DNA of 14,811 nt from Cyclobacteriaceae bacterium (lineage in GTDB: Bacteria; Bacteroidota; Bacteroidia; Cytophagales; Cyclobacteriaceae): NCBI GenBank assembly GCA_019751475.1, contig JAIENH010000320.1, forward strand, positions 1-14,811, in the 5' to 3' direction. Positions 1 through 7,259 of the stretch are shown here, piece by piece (position 1 is the stretch's first letter; every line of letters starts with the position of its first letter). Under the pieces are notes generated by a model. That model worked only from the letters and a program-made list of their open reading frames with translations, had not been told where the DNA came from and made no database searches. The translations under genes and the position numbers were made by a program.

Positions 1-1
1 T

Positions 2-121
2 CCGGGACTTTACTACATATTCGGCACGCTGGCGGCAGGGCGCCAGTTGATAAAAGATGAAGACGAAAGTCCGCTATCAGAAGGAATCGCTCACCATGTA
101 GATGGCCACCCTCAACACTAA
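2..121 (+). CDS. RND-type efflux pump, C-terminal end (partial)
   Basis: An open frame runs from base 2 to a TAA at 119-121 and encodes 39 residues. It begins PGLYYIFGTLAAGRQL and then becomes polar and acidic. The 'P-x-L-Y-Y-x-F-G' segment followed by a charged cytoplasmic tail is how the last transmembrane helix of HAE1-type RND transporters usually ends. The gene directly downstream is a TolC/NodT-type channel, the usual partner of such a pump. The body of the protein lies outside the window, so substrate and exact subfamily cannot be judged. The 3' end overlaps the longest possible reading frame of the next gene by 20 bases. The assignment rests on a short tail plus context. Confidence 0.66.
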   Translation, partial: PGLYYIFGTLAAGRQLIKDEDESPLSEGIAHHVDGHPQH

Positions 122-128
122 TCAAGTG

Positions 129-1568
129 ATGCCCATGCATAATTTTAAAATGTCAAGATCCATAGCGTTTGCTTTTCTGTTGCTCTGTGCAGCCTGTTCG
201 GTGCCTTCATCGCTCGTACCGCGAGAGGAAAATAAAACGGTGCCTGAACAATTTAGAAATTCAACCGACTCCACCAACACGGCTAAAATCAAGTGGAAAG
301 AGTTCTTTACCGATGCCAACTTAAGTGCCCTCATCGACACGGCCTTGAGAAACAATCAGGAGTTGAACATTGTACTGCAGGAAATCAACATCGCTAAAAA
401 TGAAGTGCGTGCCCGCAAAGGCGAGTACTTGCCGTTTATCAATCTGCAAGGTGGTGTTGGCTTCGACAAAATGGGTCGCTACACGCGTCAAGGAGTGATT
501 GATGCCACGCAAGAGATTGAGCAAGGCAAAGAATTCCCCAACCCGCTGCCCGATTTTATGTTGGCTGCGAATTTCCAATGGCAAGTGGACATCTGGAAAC
601 GGCTTCGCAATGCAAAAAAGTCTGCGATGTTCCGCTACTTGTCGTCCACCGAAGGAAAGAATTTTTTGGTCACACACTTGGTGGCCGAAATCGCCAATTC
701 ATATTATGAGTTGATGGCGCTGGATAATCAGTTGGAGATTTTGAGGCAGAACATTCAAATTCAGCAAAATGCTCTTGAAATCGTAAGATTGGAAAAGCAA
801 GCAGCCAGGGTAACGGAGTTGGCCGTGCGCAGGTTTGAAGCCGAAGTACTAAAAAACCAGAGCCGCCAATTTTATATCATTCAGCAAATTGTGCAAATGG
901 AAAATCGGATCAACTTTTTAGTAGGTCGGTTTCCTCAGCCCATCATGCGAAGCTCTTCTACTTTTTCTGATCTGCCACTCGATTCGATTCATGCTGGCAT
1001 TCCATCGCAATTGCTGGCTAACCGGCCGGACATCCGCCAGGCAGAACTTAATTTGGCTGCCTCAAAGTTGGATGTGAAAGTGGCGAAGACAAACTTCTAT
1101 CCTCAACTGAACATTTTCGCGGGTGTTGGATTCGAAGCATTCAACGCAGCGTATCTCATTAGCAAACCAGAGTCCGTGTTCTACACATTGGCGGGCGGAC
1201 TCACCGCTCCGCTGATTAATCGAAATGCCATTAAAGCCTTTTACTATTCCGCGAATGCGCGACAGATTCAAGCGGTGTATTCGTATGAGCAAACTATTTT
1301 GAAAGCGTACATCGAAGTAGCCAACCAACTTTCCAATATTCGAAACCTGGAGAGAAGCTACAATTTGCGAGCGCAACAAGTAGAGGCGCTCACACAGTCA
1401 ATTGATATTTCCACACGTCTGTTTAGATCAGCACGTGCCGATTATATGGAAGTACTCTTGACCCAACGCGATGCGGTAGAATCAAGATTTGAATTGATTG
1501 AAACAAAGAAGCAACAGTTGAATGCAAAAGTCAATGTCTATCAAGCCTTGGGAGGCGGATGGAATTAA
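129..1568 (+). CDS. TolC/NodT-type outer-membrane efflux lipoprotein
   Basis: This is the outer-membrane channel of a tripartite (RND) efflux system. It carries substrates from the pump and periplasmic adaptor across the outer membrane. It has a lipoprotein signal peptide: Arg, a hydrophobic run, then the lipobox LCAAC with the lipidated Cys at residue 23 from this start. Two OEP repeats follow. The second holds the family hallmark LANRPDIRQAELNLAASK near residue 300, followed by a conserved V-A-K/R-T-N-F-Y-P-Q-L strand entry. The length (about 480 residues) is normal for NodT proteins. The frame stays open upstream to an ATG at 102, inside the pump gene. I prefer 129 (or 135 or 150) because these leave a normal short n-region before the hydrophobic core. 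It is probably translationally coupled to the pump gene, which ends at 121. Substrate unknown. Confidence 0.9.
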   Translation: MPMHNFKMSRSIAFAFLLLCAACSVPSSLVPREENKTVPEQFRNSTDSTNTAKIKWKEFFTDANLSALIDTALRNNQELNIVLQEINIAKNEVRARKGEYLPFINLQGGVGFDKMGRYTRQGVIDATQEIEQGKEFPNPLPDFMLAANFQWQVDIWKRLRNAKKSAMFRYLSSTEGKNFLVTHLVAEIANSYYELMALDNQLEILRQNIQIQQNALEIVRLEKQAARVTELAVRRFEAEVLKNQSRQFYIIQQIVQMENRINFLVGRFPQPIMRSSSTFSDLPLDSIHAGIPSQLLANRPDIRQAELNLAASKLDVKVAKTNFYPQLNIFAGVGFEAFNAAYLISKPESVFYTLAGGLTAPLINRNAIKAFYYSANARQIQAVYSYEQTILKAYIEVANQLSNIRNLERSYNLRAQQVEALTQSIDISTRLFRSARADYMEVLLTQRDAVESRFELIETKKQQLNAKVNVYQALGGGWN

Positions 1569-1599
1569 AAAGTAAGATTGAAGATTAAAATTTCTTTTA

Positions 1600-2154
1600 A
1601 TGGCTAGTCAAAATTTATCCAAGGACAGAGATAAGCTTTTTGAAGCCGATGCCTTACAGATAAAAAAACTGAGAGACATTGTAGAAAAAATGCTCTCAGA
1701 GGAAAAGCTGATTATTGATAATTTACTGCACCCTCCACAAGAAATACTCACCAAATCACAATTGATATCCGACAAAGTTGCCCGATTTGGCGGAAGTTGG
1801 TCATTTATCGTTTCTTTCTTTATCATTCTCGTAGTGTGGATTCTATTCAACACGTTTGCACCCATGCGAGATGATTTTGATCCGTATCCGTTTATTTTAA
1901 TGAATCTCGTTTTGTCGTGCATTGCTGCATTACAAGCGCCTATCATTATGATGAGTCAAAACCGCAAAGATGAGAAGGACAGAAAAAGAAGTGAAAACGA
2001 CTATTTGATCAATTTGAAAGCAGAGTTAGAAATCCGAGGCTTGAACCAAAAAGTAGATTTACTCTTAGAAGAGCAAATCACGTTGCTCCATGCCAACCAA
2101 ACCGACCAAATGCAAGTTCTCAAAAGAATAGAACACAAATTAGATAATCGTTGA
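1600..2154 (+). CDS. DUF1003 family inner-membrane protein
   Basis: A 184-residue protein. Residues 1-55 are charged and probably helical. The DUF1003 core follows: a DKVARFGGSWSFI segment (about residues 59-71), a first transmembrane helix rich in Ile, Val and Phe, a short loop with F-D-P-Y-P-F, and a second helix (ILMNLVLSCIAALQAPIIMM) ending in SQNRKDEKDR. The F-x-P-Y-P-F and A-x-Q-A-P-x-I-M-M-S-Q-N-R motifs are characteristic of this family. The C-terminus (about 135-184) looks like a coiled coil. The biochemical role of DUF1003 proteins is not established. The gene starts 31 bases after the efflux lipoprotein and may be read with it, though nothing links the functions. The start ATG has an A/T-rich leader and no Shine-Dalgarno. 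Confidence 0.85.
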   Translation: MASQNLSKDRDKLFEADALQIKKLRDIVEKMLSEEKLIIDNLLHPPQEILTKSQLISDKVARFGGSWSFIVSFFIILVVWILFNTFAPMRDDFDPYPFILMNLVLSCIAALQAPIIMMSQNRKDEKDRKRSENDYLINLKAELEIRGLNQKVDLLLEEQITLLHANQTDQMQVLKRIEHKLDNR

Positions 2155-2173
2155 TTCCAGAAAATCTGGGATC
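2153..2173 (+). terminator. Short hairpin at the 3' end of the DUF1003 gene
   Basis: GATTCCAGA (2153-2161) can pair with TCTGGGATC (2165-2173), nine pairs including one G-U, around an AAA loop. It overlaps the stop codon of the DUF1003 gene. No T-run follows, so intrinsic termination is doubtful; it may only stabilise the 3' end of the message. Confidence 0.3.
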
Positions 2174-2203
2174 GCTGCTTAGTTGAGGAGTAGCAAAATT
2201 CAA

Positions 2204-2220
2204 GTCGGTAACAAACCGAC
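2204..2220. repeat. Palindrome just upstream of the TPR gene
   Basis: GTCGGT (2204-2209) and ACCGAC (2215-2220) form a perfect six-pair stem with an AACAA loop. The hairpin ends nine bases before the ATG at 2230, so in RNA it would sit against the ribosome-binding region. It could be a translational control hairpin, or a copy of a dispersed palindromic element. Confidence 0.4.
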
Positions 2221-2229
2221 ACTAGCAAC

Positions 2230-2970
2230 ATGAACACAGAACCTCTCATGAAAAAATGGTGGCCTGTTTTGGTGAGCGCAGGGAGTGCAAGTATTATGAT
2301 TCTAGCGTTCTTCATTCCGTCATTGCAAGATCAATGGGATCGGTATCAATCGCGCAAGGTAATCCAGCAGTATGTACGCCTCGGTGATGAGTTTCTCGAA
2401 GAAGAACGCTATGAAATGGCCGAAGAGGCGTACCTAAAAGCGTTCGAGCTATCAGAAGAAAAAAGACTGGATATTGAAATGAAGCGCCTTCATGCAAAAA
2501 TCAGCCGTGTGGGTGCAGAGCCGGAATGGGACAGTGAAATTCCAGAGGACTTAATGGAAGTTGACTTTCAGTTTTTACTTCACCTGCAAACTGAAAAAGA
2601 CCATCGTGCTGAGCGAGTTTCTACTCTAAACAGTTACGGCATTTTTTTGGTGGCGCATAAAAAGATAAAAGAAGCCGAAAGTGCTTTTCAGCAAGCGTTG
2701 AAGTTAGATTCGGCAGACGTGCTGGCGTATGTCAACTATGCCAACTTACTTGATCAGCAAGGTCACACAGCGCAAGCAAAAAAATTTTATTTGAAAGCGA
2801 TTGCCATCGAACCGGAAAATGCACGGGCGCACTACAACTTAGGATTGCTCTACAAAGAATTAAATGAAATAGAATTAGCTGCATCCGAATTTGAAAAGAC
2901 ATTGGCATTGGATTCGTTGGATGAAGATGCAAAGAGAGAATGGAGGAGCACTAAAAATATTTCTCGCTAG
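2230..2970 (+). CDS. Membrane-anchored tetratricopeptide-repeat protein
   Basis: A 246-residue protein with one N-terminal transmembrane helix (about residues 11-30) and a large soluble domain, probably on the periplasmic side. TPR units: one at about 45-78 (GDEFLEEERYEMAEEAYLKA), then three consecutive units at about 130-232 with the consensus spacing of Gly/Ala, Tyr and A-x-x-x-Y/F, including AHYNLGLLYKELNEIELAAS. TPR proteins act as scaffolds for protein-protein contacts; the partner is not evident. A second ATG at 2248 (MKKWWPVL) would also give a good membrane anchor and cannot be excluded as the start. It follows the DUF1003 gene by 75 bases containing two hairpins, so co-transcription is possible but not shown. 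Confidence 0.8.
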   Translation: MNTEPLMKKWWPVLVSAGSASIMILAFFIPSLQDQWDRYQSRKVIQQYVRLGDEFLEEERYEMAEEAYLKAFELSEEKRLDIEMKRLHAKISRVGAEPEWDSEIPEDLMEVDFQFLLHLQTEKDHRAERVSTLNSYGIFLVAHKKIKEAESAFQQALKLDSADVLAYVNYANLLDQQGHTAQAKKFYLKAIAIEPENARAHYNLGLLYKELNEIELAASEFEKTLALDSLDEDAKREWRSTKNISR

Positions 2971-3024
2971 GCAGTAGGCAATCAGTCAATTGGCAAATTG
3001 CCTACTGCTCTTGCCTATTGCCAA
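2971..3024. repeat. Complex inverted/direct repeat after the TPR gene
   Basis: GCAGTAGGCAAT (2971-2982) and ATTGCCTACTGC (2997-3008) are perfect 12-base inverted arms. They start on the base after the TPR stop codon. A second, overlapping pairing exists: TTGGCAA (2990-2996) with TTGCCAA (3018-3024). Two near-direct repeats, TTGCCTACTG (2998-3007) and TTGCCTATTG (3011-3020), lie inside. Alternative folds are therefore possible. No T-run follows directly, so it resembles a dispersed intergenic palindrome more than a textbook terminator, though it may end transcription. Confidence 0.6.
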
Positions 3025-3087
3025 CTTTAATTTTAGAAGCATTGCTAGAATTAATTACGAGCTAAATGACCAAACGTTTAATAACCT

Positions 3088-5001
3088 ATGGCAGCACAAC
3101 AGGCTCACAAAAAAGACGTGTGGAAAAATATCATAGGGCTTTTCTTCACGAATAAAAAAGCACTTGCCCTTGTTGTGTTCATCAGCTTACTCAGCACAGG
3201 TGCGAATCTGGTAGAGCCGCTGGTGTACCGAGAGGCCATTAACGACATCTCGGGCTTGTTCGTTCAGCGCGCCAAAGATGAAACTACTCGTCAACTTTCT
3301 GACTCCACTTCAGTTGCCAGCGATTCAGTCGATGTATCAGATGATAGTTTGGAGGAAGACGAACCCAGCGTGCTGGATGTATTTCGGTCAAAAAAAGAAA
3401 AGCACGGAAAAAACTTTGTAGCCTCGCGTACACCTGAGCAAGCCATCGCCACGCTGCTGTGGGCAGTAGGATTGATTTTCCTGGTGAATATTTTAGGCCA
3501 CCTCTTTGCGTGGCTGGGCGAAAACTTGAACGTGAAGTTCGCGTGCGAAATTGAGCAAGGCTTTATTCAGCGAACGTTTACACACGTACTCAAACTTCCG
3601 TTACCGTTTTTCAGCAAGCGCTCCAGTGCAACGTTGGGCAAGCAAATCAATCAATCGGAGGAAGTATCTGCTGTCGTCAACGGAATATCACAACAAATTT
3701 TACCGGAGATCATCAGCCTGTTAGGGATTTTAATCATCATGTTTTGGCAAAACTCCACGCTTACGCTTTTGGCCTTAATAGTCATTCCATTTTATCTGTT
3801 CATCGCTTGGCGGTCAGCCAATCAGTTGGAAACGGGTTTGAATGAATACTACGACCGCTGGGAAGAAGTCTCCACCCGCATGCAAGATGCGCTGGGCGGC
3901 ATCAAGACGGTGAAGTTATCCGGTGCCGAAGATCGCGAGGCTGCACAGTTCAAAAATATCTCGGGCAAGGCGTATTACGAATATATCAAGCGGAGCAAGC
4001 TCGCCAACAAATACGTGTTTTGGGAAAGTGCTCTCACAAAAATAGCGAGCGCGTTAGTGCTGGGCTATGGCGGATATCTCACATTAGAAAATCAATTGAC
4101 TCCTGGTGACGTGGTGATGTTTGTAGCCTATCTCGACCGCCTATATGATCCTATTGATGCATTGGCTGCGCTATGGGTAAACATGCAACAAAACGTAGCC
4201 TCTATTTCGCGTGCATTCAAATTGCTGCAAGGTGGCGATGAGGAGAAGCGTGGTGCCGAATTAAAAATCGAAAAAGGTAAAATTGAATTTCAGGATGTTC
4301 ACTTCGGCTACAACGCCAACAAAGAAGTACTGAAAGGACTTACGCTTACCGTGCAACCCGGGAAGGTCACTGCATTAGTCGGGGGCTCGGGGGCCGGCAA
4401 GACTACTACGGTAGATTTGCTGATGAAACTATACGAGCCACAGCAGGGAAAAATTTTGATTGATGGACAAGAATTGTCGTTGGCCGACCCAGCTTCTGTG
4501 CGTTCACAAATTGGGATGGTCGCTGCCGATGGTGCGATTTTCAGAGGTACATTGGCCGACAATATTCGCTACAAACGCGGAGACGCCACAGACGAAGAAG
4601 TGCAAGCAGCCGCAGTAGCGGCAGGATTGAAAGTTACGTTGGAGCGCTTGCCTGACGGACTGCAAACGATGGTTGGTGAAAGTGGTTTTGGGCTTTCTGT
4701 AGGCGAACGGCAGCGCATTCAAATCGCGCGCGTGTTGGTGGCCAAGCCTAAGATTTTGATCTTGGATGAGGCCACCGCTAATCTTGATTACGCTACGGAA
4801 GCGGAAGTAAAGAAAACCGTAGATGAAATCCGAAAAGAAAATACAGTGATCGTGATTGCGCATCGCTACTCCATGGTGCGCGATGCCGACCATGTAATTG
4901 TCTTGTCGCAAGGGAAAATTGTTGAGCAAGGTACTCCCCATGAATTGCAACCTACCGGTGGGTGGTTTTCCAAATTCGCGAAAGCAGCAGAAGAAAAATA
5001 A
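3088..5001 (+). CDS. ABC-type exporter, fused membrane and ATPase domains
   Basis: A 637-residue type IV (MsbA/multidrug-like) half-transporter that should work as a dimer in the inner membrane. The membrane domain spans about residues 15-350. A Ser/Asp/Glu-rich insertion (about 60-115) separates the first two transmembrane helices and probably faces the periplasm. In the ATPase domain (about 385-637), Walker A is GGSGAGKT (432-439, Lys438), Walker B is ILILDE with catalytic Glu561, and the H-loop has His592. Two elements depart from consensus: the Q-loop reads IGMVAADGAIF, with Ala480 where Gln is expected, and the signature is LSVGE (536-540) rather than LSGGQ. With Walker A, Walker B and the H-loop intact, it should still hydrolyse ATP. 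Substrate unknown. It appears to be a single-gene unit with a hairpin terminator directly after it. Confidence 0.92.
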   Translation: MAAQQAHKKDVWKNIIGLFFTNKKALALVVFISLLSTGANLVEPLVYREAINDISGLFVQRAKDETTRQLSDSTSVASDSVDVSDDSLEEDEPSVLDVFRSKKEKHGKNFVASRTPEQAIATLLWAVGLIFLVNILGHLFAWLGENLNVKFACEIEQGFIQRTFTHVLKLPLPFFSKRSSATLGKQINQSEEVSAVVNGISQQILPEIISLLGILIIMFWQNSTLTLLALIVIPFYLFIAWRSANQLETGLNEYYDRWEEVSTRMQDALGGIKTVKLSGAEDREAAQFKNISGKAYYEYIKRSKLANKYVFWESALTKIASALVLGYGGYLTLENQLTPGDVVMFVAYLDRLYDPIDALAALWVNMQQNVASISRAFKLLQGGDEEKRGAELKIEKGKIEFQDVHFGYNANKEVLKGLTLTVQPGKVTALVGGSGAGKTTTVDLLMKLYEPQQGKILIDGQELSLADPASVRSQIGMVAADGAIFRGTLADNIRYKRGDATDEEVQAAAVAAGLKVTLERLPDGLQTMVGESGFGLSVGERQRIQIARVLVAKPKILILDEATANLDYATEAEVKKTVDEIRKENTVIVIAHRYSMVRDADHVIVLSQGKIVEQGTPHELQPTGGWFSKFAKAAEEK

Positions 5002-5004
5002 CAC

Positions 5005-5053
5005 AGTCGTCCTACACCTTGAAGGTGTAGGACGACTCTTGCGAAAGTTTTTT
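5005..5053 (+). terminator. Strong hairpin with trailing T-run after the ABC exporter
   Basis: AGTCGTCCTACACCTT (5005-5020) and AAGGTGTAGGACGACT (5022-5037) are perfect 16-base inverted arms around a single G. In RNA this is about a 14-pair stem with a five-base loop. It starts four bases after the stop codon. A run of six T (5048-5053) follows after ten bases. The T-run is further away than in an ideal intrinsic terminator. The perfect symmetry also suggests a two-way terminator or a dispersed palindromic element. Confidence 0.6.
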
Positions 5054-5116
5054 GAATACTAACAATAAACTTTCTTCACTTTAGTTAGTCTAATAGAAAA
5101 TTTCTTAATAGAAAAA

Positions 5117-6475
5117 ATGAAAACGTTTAGAACGATGCTGTTGGCCTTTTTGATAATACCAAATGCCTTCAGCCAAAACCTGCAAGACAGTGTAAAGCAA
5201 GATGAAAAGGAAATTGTGGCAGCTATTGCTGCTTATCCGGCCGATGTTCGCAATGCGATTTTAGATGTATCGCAGTACACTCCCAAGTTAATCAAGCTGG
5301 AGCGGCTGCAAGTACGAACGAGCCAATCCTTCCAGGACTTAGTCGCTAATAAATCACGCGAAGAGCAAGAAACATTTTATGAAGTAAGCCGCTACCCGGA
5401 TTTAATCAAAGAACTGGGCGGCCCGTCAGTAAAATCAGACGATGAGTTGAAGCCGTTGCTCGCCTCCTATCCCGATGCAACTCAAAAGATGATAAAAGAA
5501 ATCTATCCATCGCAGGCAAGCGAATTTCGAATCATGAATTCGCTTTTGCAAAAGTCAGACGAATCGATGCAGCAGACGATTCAATCACTCCCAACTGATT
5601 CGCAAGCTGATTTCAAAAAGATTGTGGCACAACCCGATGTGATGAATCTTTTGACAGACAGAATTGATAACGTGGTGAGCCTTGGTGAAGCCTACAAAGA
5701 AAATCCCGAAGAGGTAAAAAAGAATCTAGATGACCTTAGCGCTAAATTGGCGGAACAAAGTGAAAAAGACCTTGCCGACTATAAAAAGAAAGTAGAGAGC
5801 GACCCGGAGATGCAAGAGGAAATGAAAAAATCGGCTCAGCAATTTTCAGATAGCTACTCGGCCAGCAGCGAAGCCAATACGAATGAAGATGAAGAACAAA
5901 GCACAGATTCGAAGCAAGCTTCACAACAACCCGTGGTGAACAATTACTATGTCACACCTAACTATTTAAATCCAAACCCCTACCCTTATTGGTTTGGTTC
6001 ACCTTTCTGGTATGCCAGTCCCATTTGGTATCCTCGTCCCTGGTACTACCACACCGGTTTCTACTTTGGCGCAGGCGGTAATTTGATGGTGGTGGGCATG
6101 CCATCAGGTTATTATTCACGTTGGTTTTTTAGGTACGGTTGGAATGCCTATCCACACTACTACGGTTTCTGCCGCAACTATTACAACGTTCACAATACAT
6201 TCGTGAACAGAAACGTTAACGTCTATCGTGGTTTCAATCGCTCGGTAAGCAACCACTTCACCCGCGTGAACAATGTGAGGAATGTGAACAATCGAACGGT
6301 AGTAAGAAATAACAATAATGTCACTCGCACGAATACCAGGACTTCTGTAAATAATGTGAATCACTCATTCAATCACGCTCACTATAATCACTTTCATGCG
6401 CAGCAGTTTCATCAGCAAAGCTGGCATGGCTCCAGAAGTTTTGGCGGTGGAGGCAGGGGTGGACGAAGAAGGTAA
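5117..6475 (+). CDS. Secreted protein, duplicated helical domain and low-complexity tail (DUF3300-like?)
   Basis: A 452-residue protein with a signal peptide (residues 1-20, ending NAFSQ). Residues 36-215 are helical and contain an internal duplication: about 38-100 (AAYPADVRNAILDVSQY to YPDLIKEL) aligns almost without gaps to about 116-179 (ASYPDATQKMIKEIY to QPDVMNLL). An acidic Gln/Ser-rich linker (about 215-272) follows. The tail runs in blocks: Tyr/Trp/Pro-rich (277-312), Gly/Tyr/aromatic (313-357), Asn/Val/Arg-rich (358-415), His-rich (416-437), then a GGGGRGGRRR end. The 'YP-D-x-x-x-x-I-L' pattern and the tail recall DUF3300 proteins such as E. coli YacH, but I am not sure of membership. 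Function unknown; a surface or envelope role is a guess. The start has an A-rich leader (AATAGAAAAAATG) and follows a terminator, so it is its own unit. Confidence 0.85.
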   Translation: MKTFRTMLLAFLIIPNAFSQNLQDSVKQDEKEIVAAIAAYPADVRNAILDVSQYTPKLIKLERLQVRTSQSFQDLVANKSREEQETFYEVSRYPDLIKELGGPSVKSDDELKPLLASYPDATQKMIKEIYPSQASEFRIMNSLLQKSDESMQQTIQSLPTDSQADFKKIVAQPDVMNLLTDRIDNVVSLGEAYKENPEEVKKNLDDLSAKLAEQSEKDLADYKKKVESDPEMQEEMKKSAQQFSDSYSASSEANTNEDEEQSTDSKQASQQPVVNNYYVTPNYLNPNPYPYWFGSPFWYASPIWYPRPWYYHTGFYFGAGGNLMVVGMPSGYYSRWFFRYGWNAYPHYYGFCRNYYNVHNTFVNRNVNVYRGFNRSVSNHFTRVNNVRNVNNRTVVRNNNNVTRTNTRTSVNNVNHSFNHAHYNHFHAQQFHQQSWHGSRSFGGGGRGGRRR

Positions 6476-6697
6476 GTTGATCTATGGCGCGAGCATTAAA
6501 GCAATATTGGCTGGCTTTAGGGCTCAAAAATCAAAACAGCCGAATGGCCGGTAAGCTACACGTACAGACGCAATGAATTGTTCTGGAAGTATCAACTGCC
6601 CAACGGCAAGCATCATATTCAAATGAAACTCGTGGAAGCGCCCTGTGGATTTTCTGCCAGGCTGTGGGATGTGATTATTTACCAACAAAAAATGTAA
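6476..6697 (+). pseudogene. Broken gene remnant, C-terminal fragment of a larger protein
   Basis: From 6521 an open frame of 58 codons runs to TAA at 6695-6697 and reads like real protein: AEWPVSYTYRRNELFWKYQL, then a PNGKHHI segment and an ending DVIIYQQKM. It has no start codon near its beginning, and a TAG lies immediately upstream (6518-6520). Just upstream another frame is open (6483-6554) and could join it by a frameshift in the A-rich tract around 6525-6536. The pattern 'R-R-x-E-L-F-W-x-Y-x-L-P-x-G-K-H' followed by a strand ending in I-I-Y looks like the end of a beta-sandwich domain as found at the C-terminus of secreted hydrolases; that family call is tentative. It lies directly after the 452-residue protein, with no promoter of its own seen. 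Confidence 0.5.
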
Positions 6698-6719
6698 GAC
6701 TCAATTTCTAAGATGGTCT

Positions 6720-7232
6720 TTATTTCTTCCTCGCCTTAAACGACCAGGTGAATTTAAACTTTGCCACCGTTACACCATCTTGTGAAACGCCAGTGGTCTC
6801 AACCGTAGCTGTTACTGCTTCGCCCGTGGCCCGCGCGTGTGCTGCTGCCTCAAACAGCTTTTGACATTCCAGGCAGGTAAATGTGGTTGTGTTCTTGGCC
6901 ATCTTGATGAACTCGGCCTCCATGTTCACAATAATGACGGCCACCGAAGTGCCCTCTACCGCCAGTAAAGCCGCCATGCCGGTGGACAGTTCAGCCGCCA
7001 TACTCAGCACGGCAAAATACGTGGAGCGAAATGGATTTTGATTCAGCCATCGATAGGGCACAGTAGTGACGCATGTCTGCGTGTCTGCTTGTTTTATTTT
7101 CATGCCACTCAAAAAACCCATAGGTAACTTGATGAGCAAAAACAGGTTGAACAAAAATGGGTTCGTAATTCGCTTCACAAATTTTTGCTGGGCGGGACTA
7201 AGAACAGGTGCTTTTTCTTCAACGATGGTCAT
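6720..7232 (-). CDS. DUF4442 hotdog-fold protein (putative thioesterase)
   Basis: A 170-residue cytoplasmic protein of the DUF4442 family, which has the hotdog fold of PaaI-like acyl-CoA thioesterases. The family signature N-P-F-R-S-x-Y-F-A-x-L-x-M-A-A-E-x-S-T-G is present at about residues 66-85. The strand after it (SVAVIIVNMEAEFIKMAKN) and the C-terminal strand (VAKFKFTWSFKA) complete the fold. The likely role is hydrolysis of a thioester, but the substrate cannot be read from sequence. It lies 27 bases downstream of the TerB-like gene on the same strand and is probably co-transcribed with it. Its 3' end faces the gene remnant at 6521-6697. Confidence 0.8.
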   Translation of the reverse strand: MTIVEEKAPVLSPAQQKFVKRITNPFLFNLFLLIKLPMGFLSGMKIKQADTQTCVTTVPYRWLNQNPFRSTYFAVLSMAAELSTGMAALLAVEGTSVAVIIVNMEAEFIKMAKNTTTFTCLECQKLFEAAAHARATGEAVTATVETTGVSQDGVTVAKFKFTWSFKARKK

Positions 7233-7259
7233 GAATTCACAATTAATCTGTGTTAACTA

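Noticed and set aside
102..128. ATG at 102 as the start of the efflux lipoprotein
   Set aside because: It lies inside the end of the pump gene and would add nine residues before an already complete lipoprotein signal peptide. ATGs at 129, 135 and 150 fit better.
5742..5924. Minus-strand open frames inside the genes for the secreted protein, ABC exporter and efflux lipoprotein
   Set aside because: They are shadows of well-supported plus-strand genes, with no domain pattern or start context of their own.
6484..6576. Small ORF starting at ATG 6484 (30 codons)
   Set aside because: It runs in a different frame from the protein-like remnant, has no recognisable features, and is probably a chance frame inside the relic.
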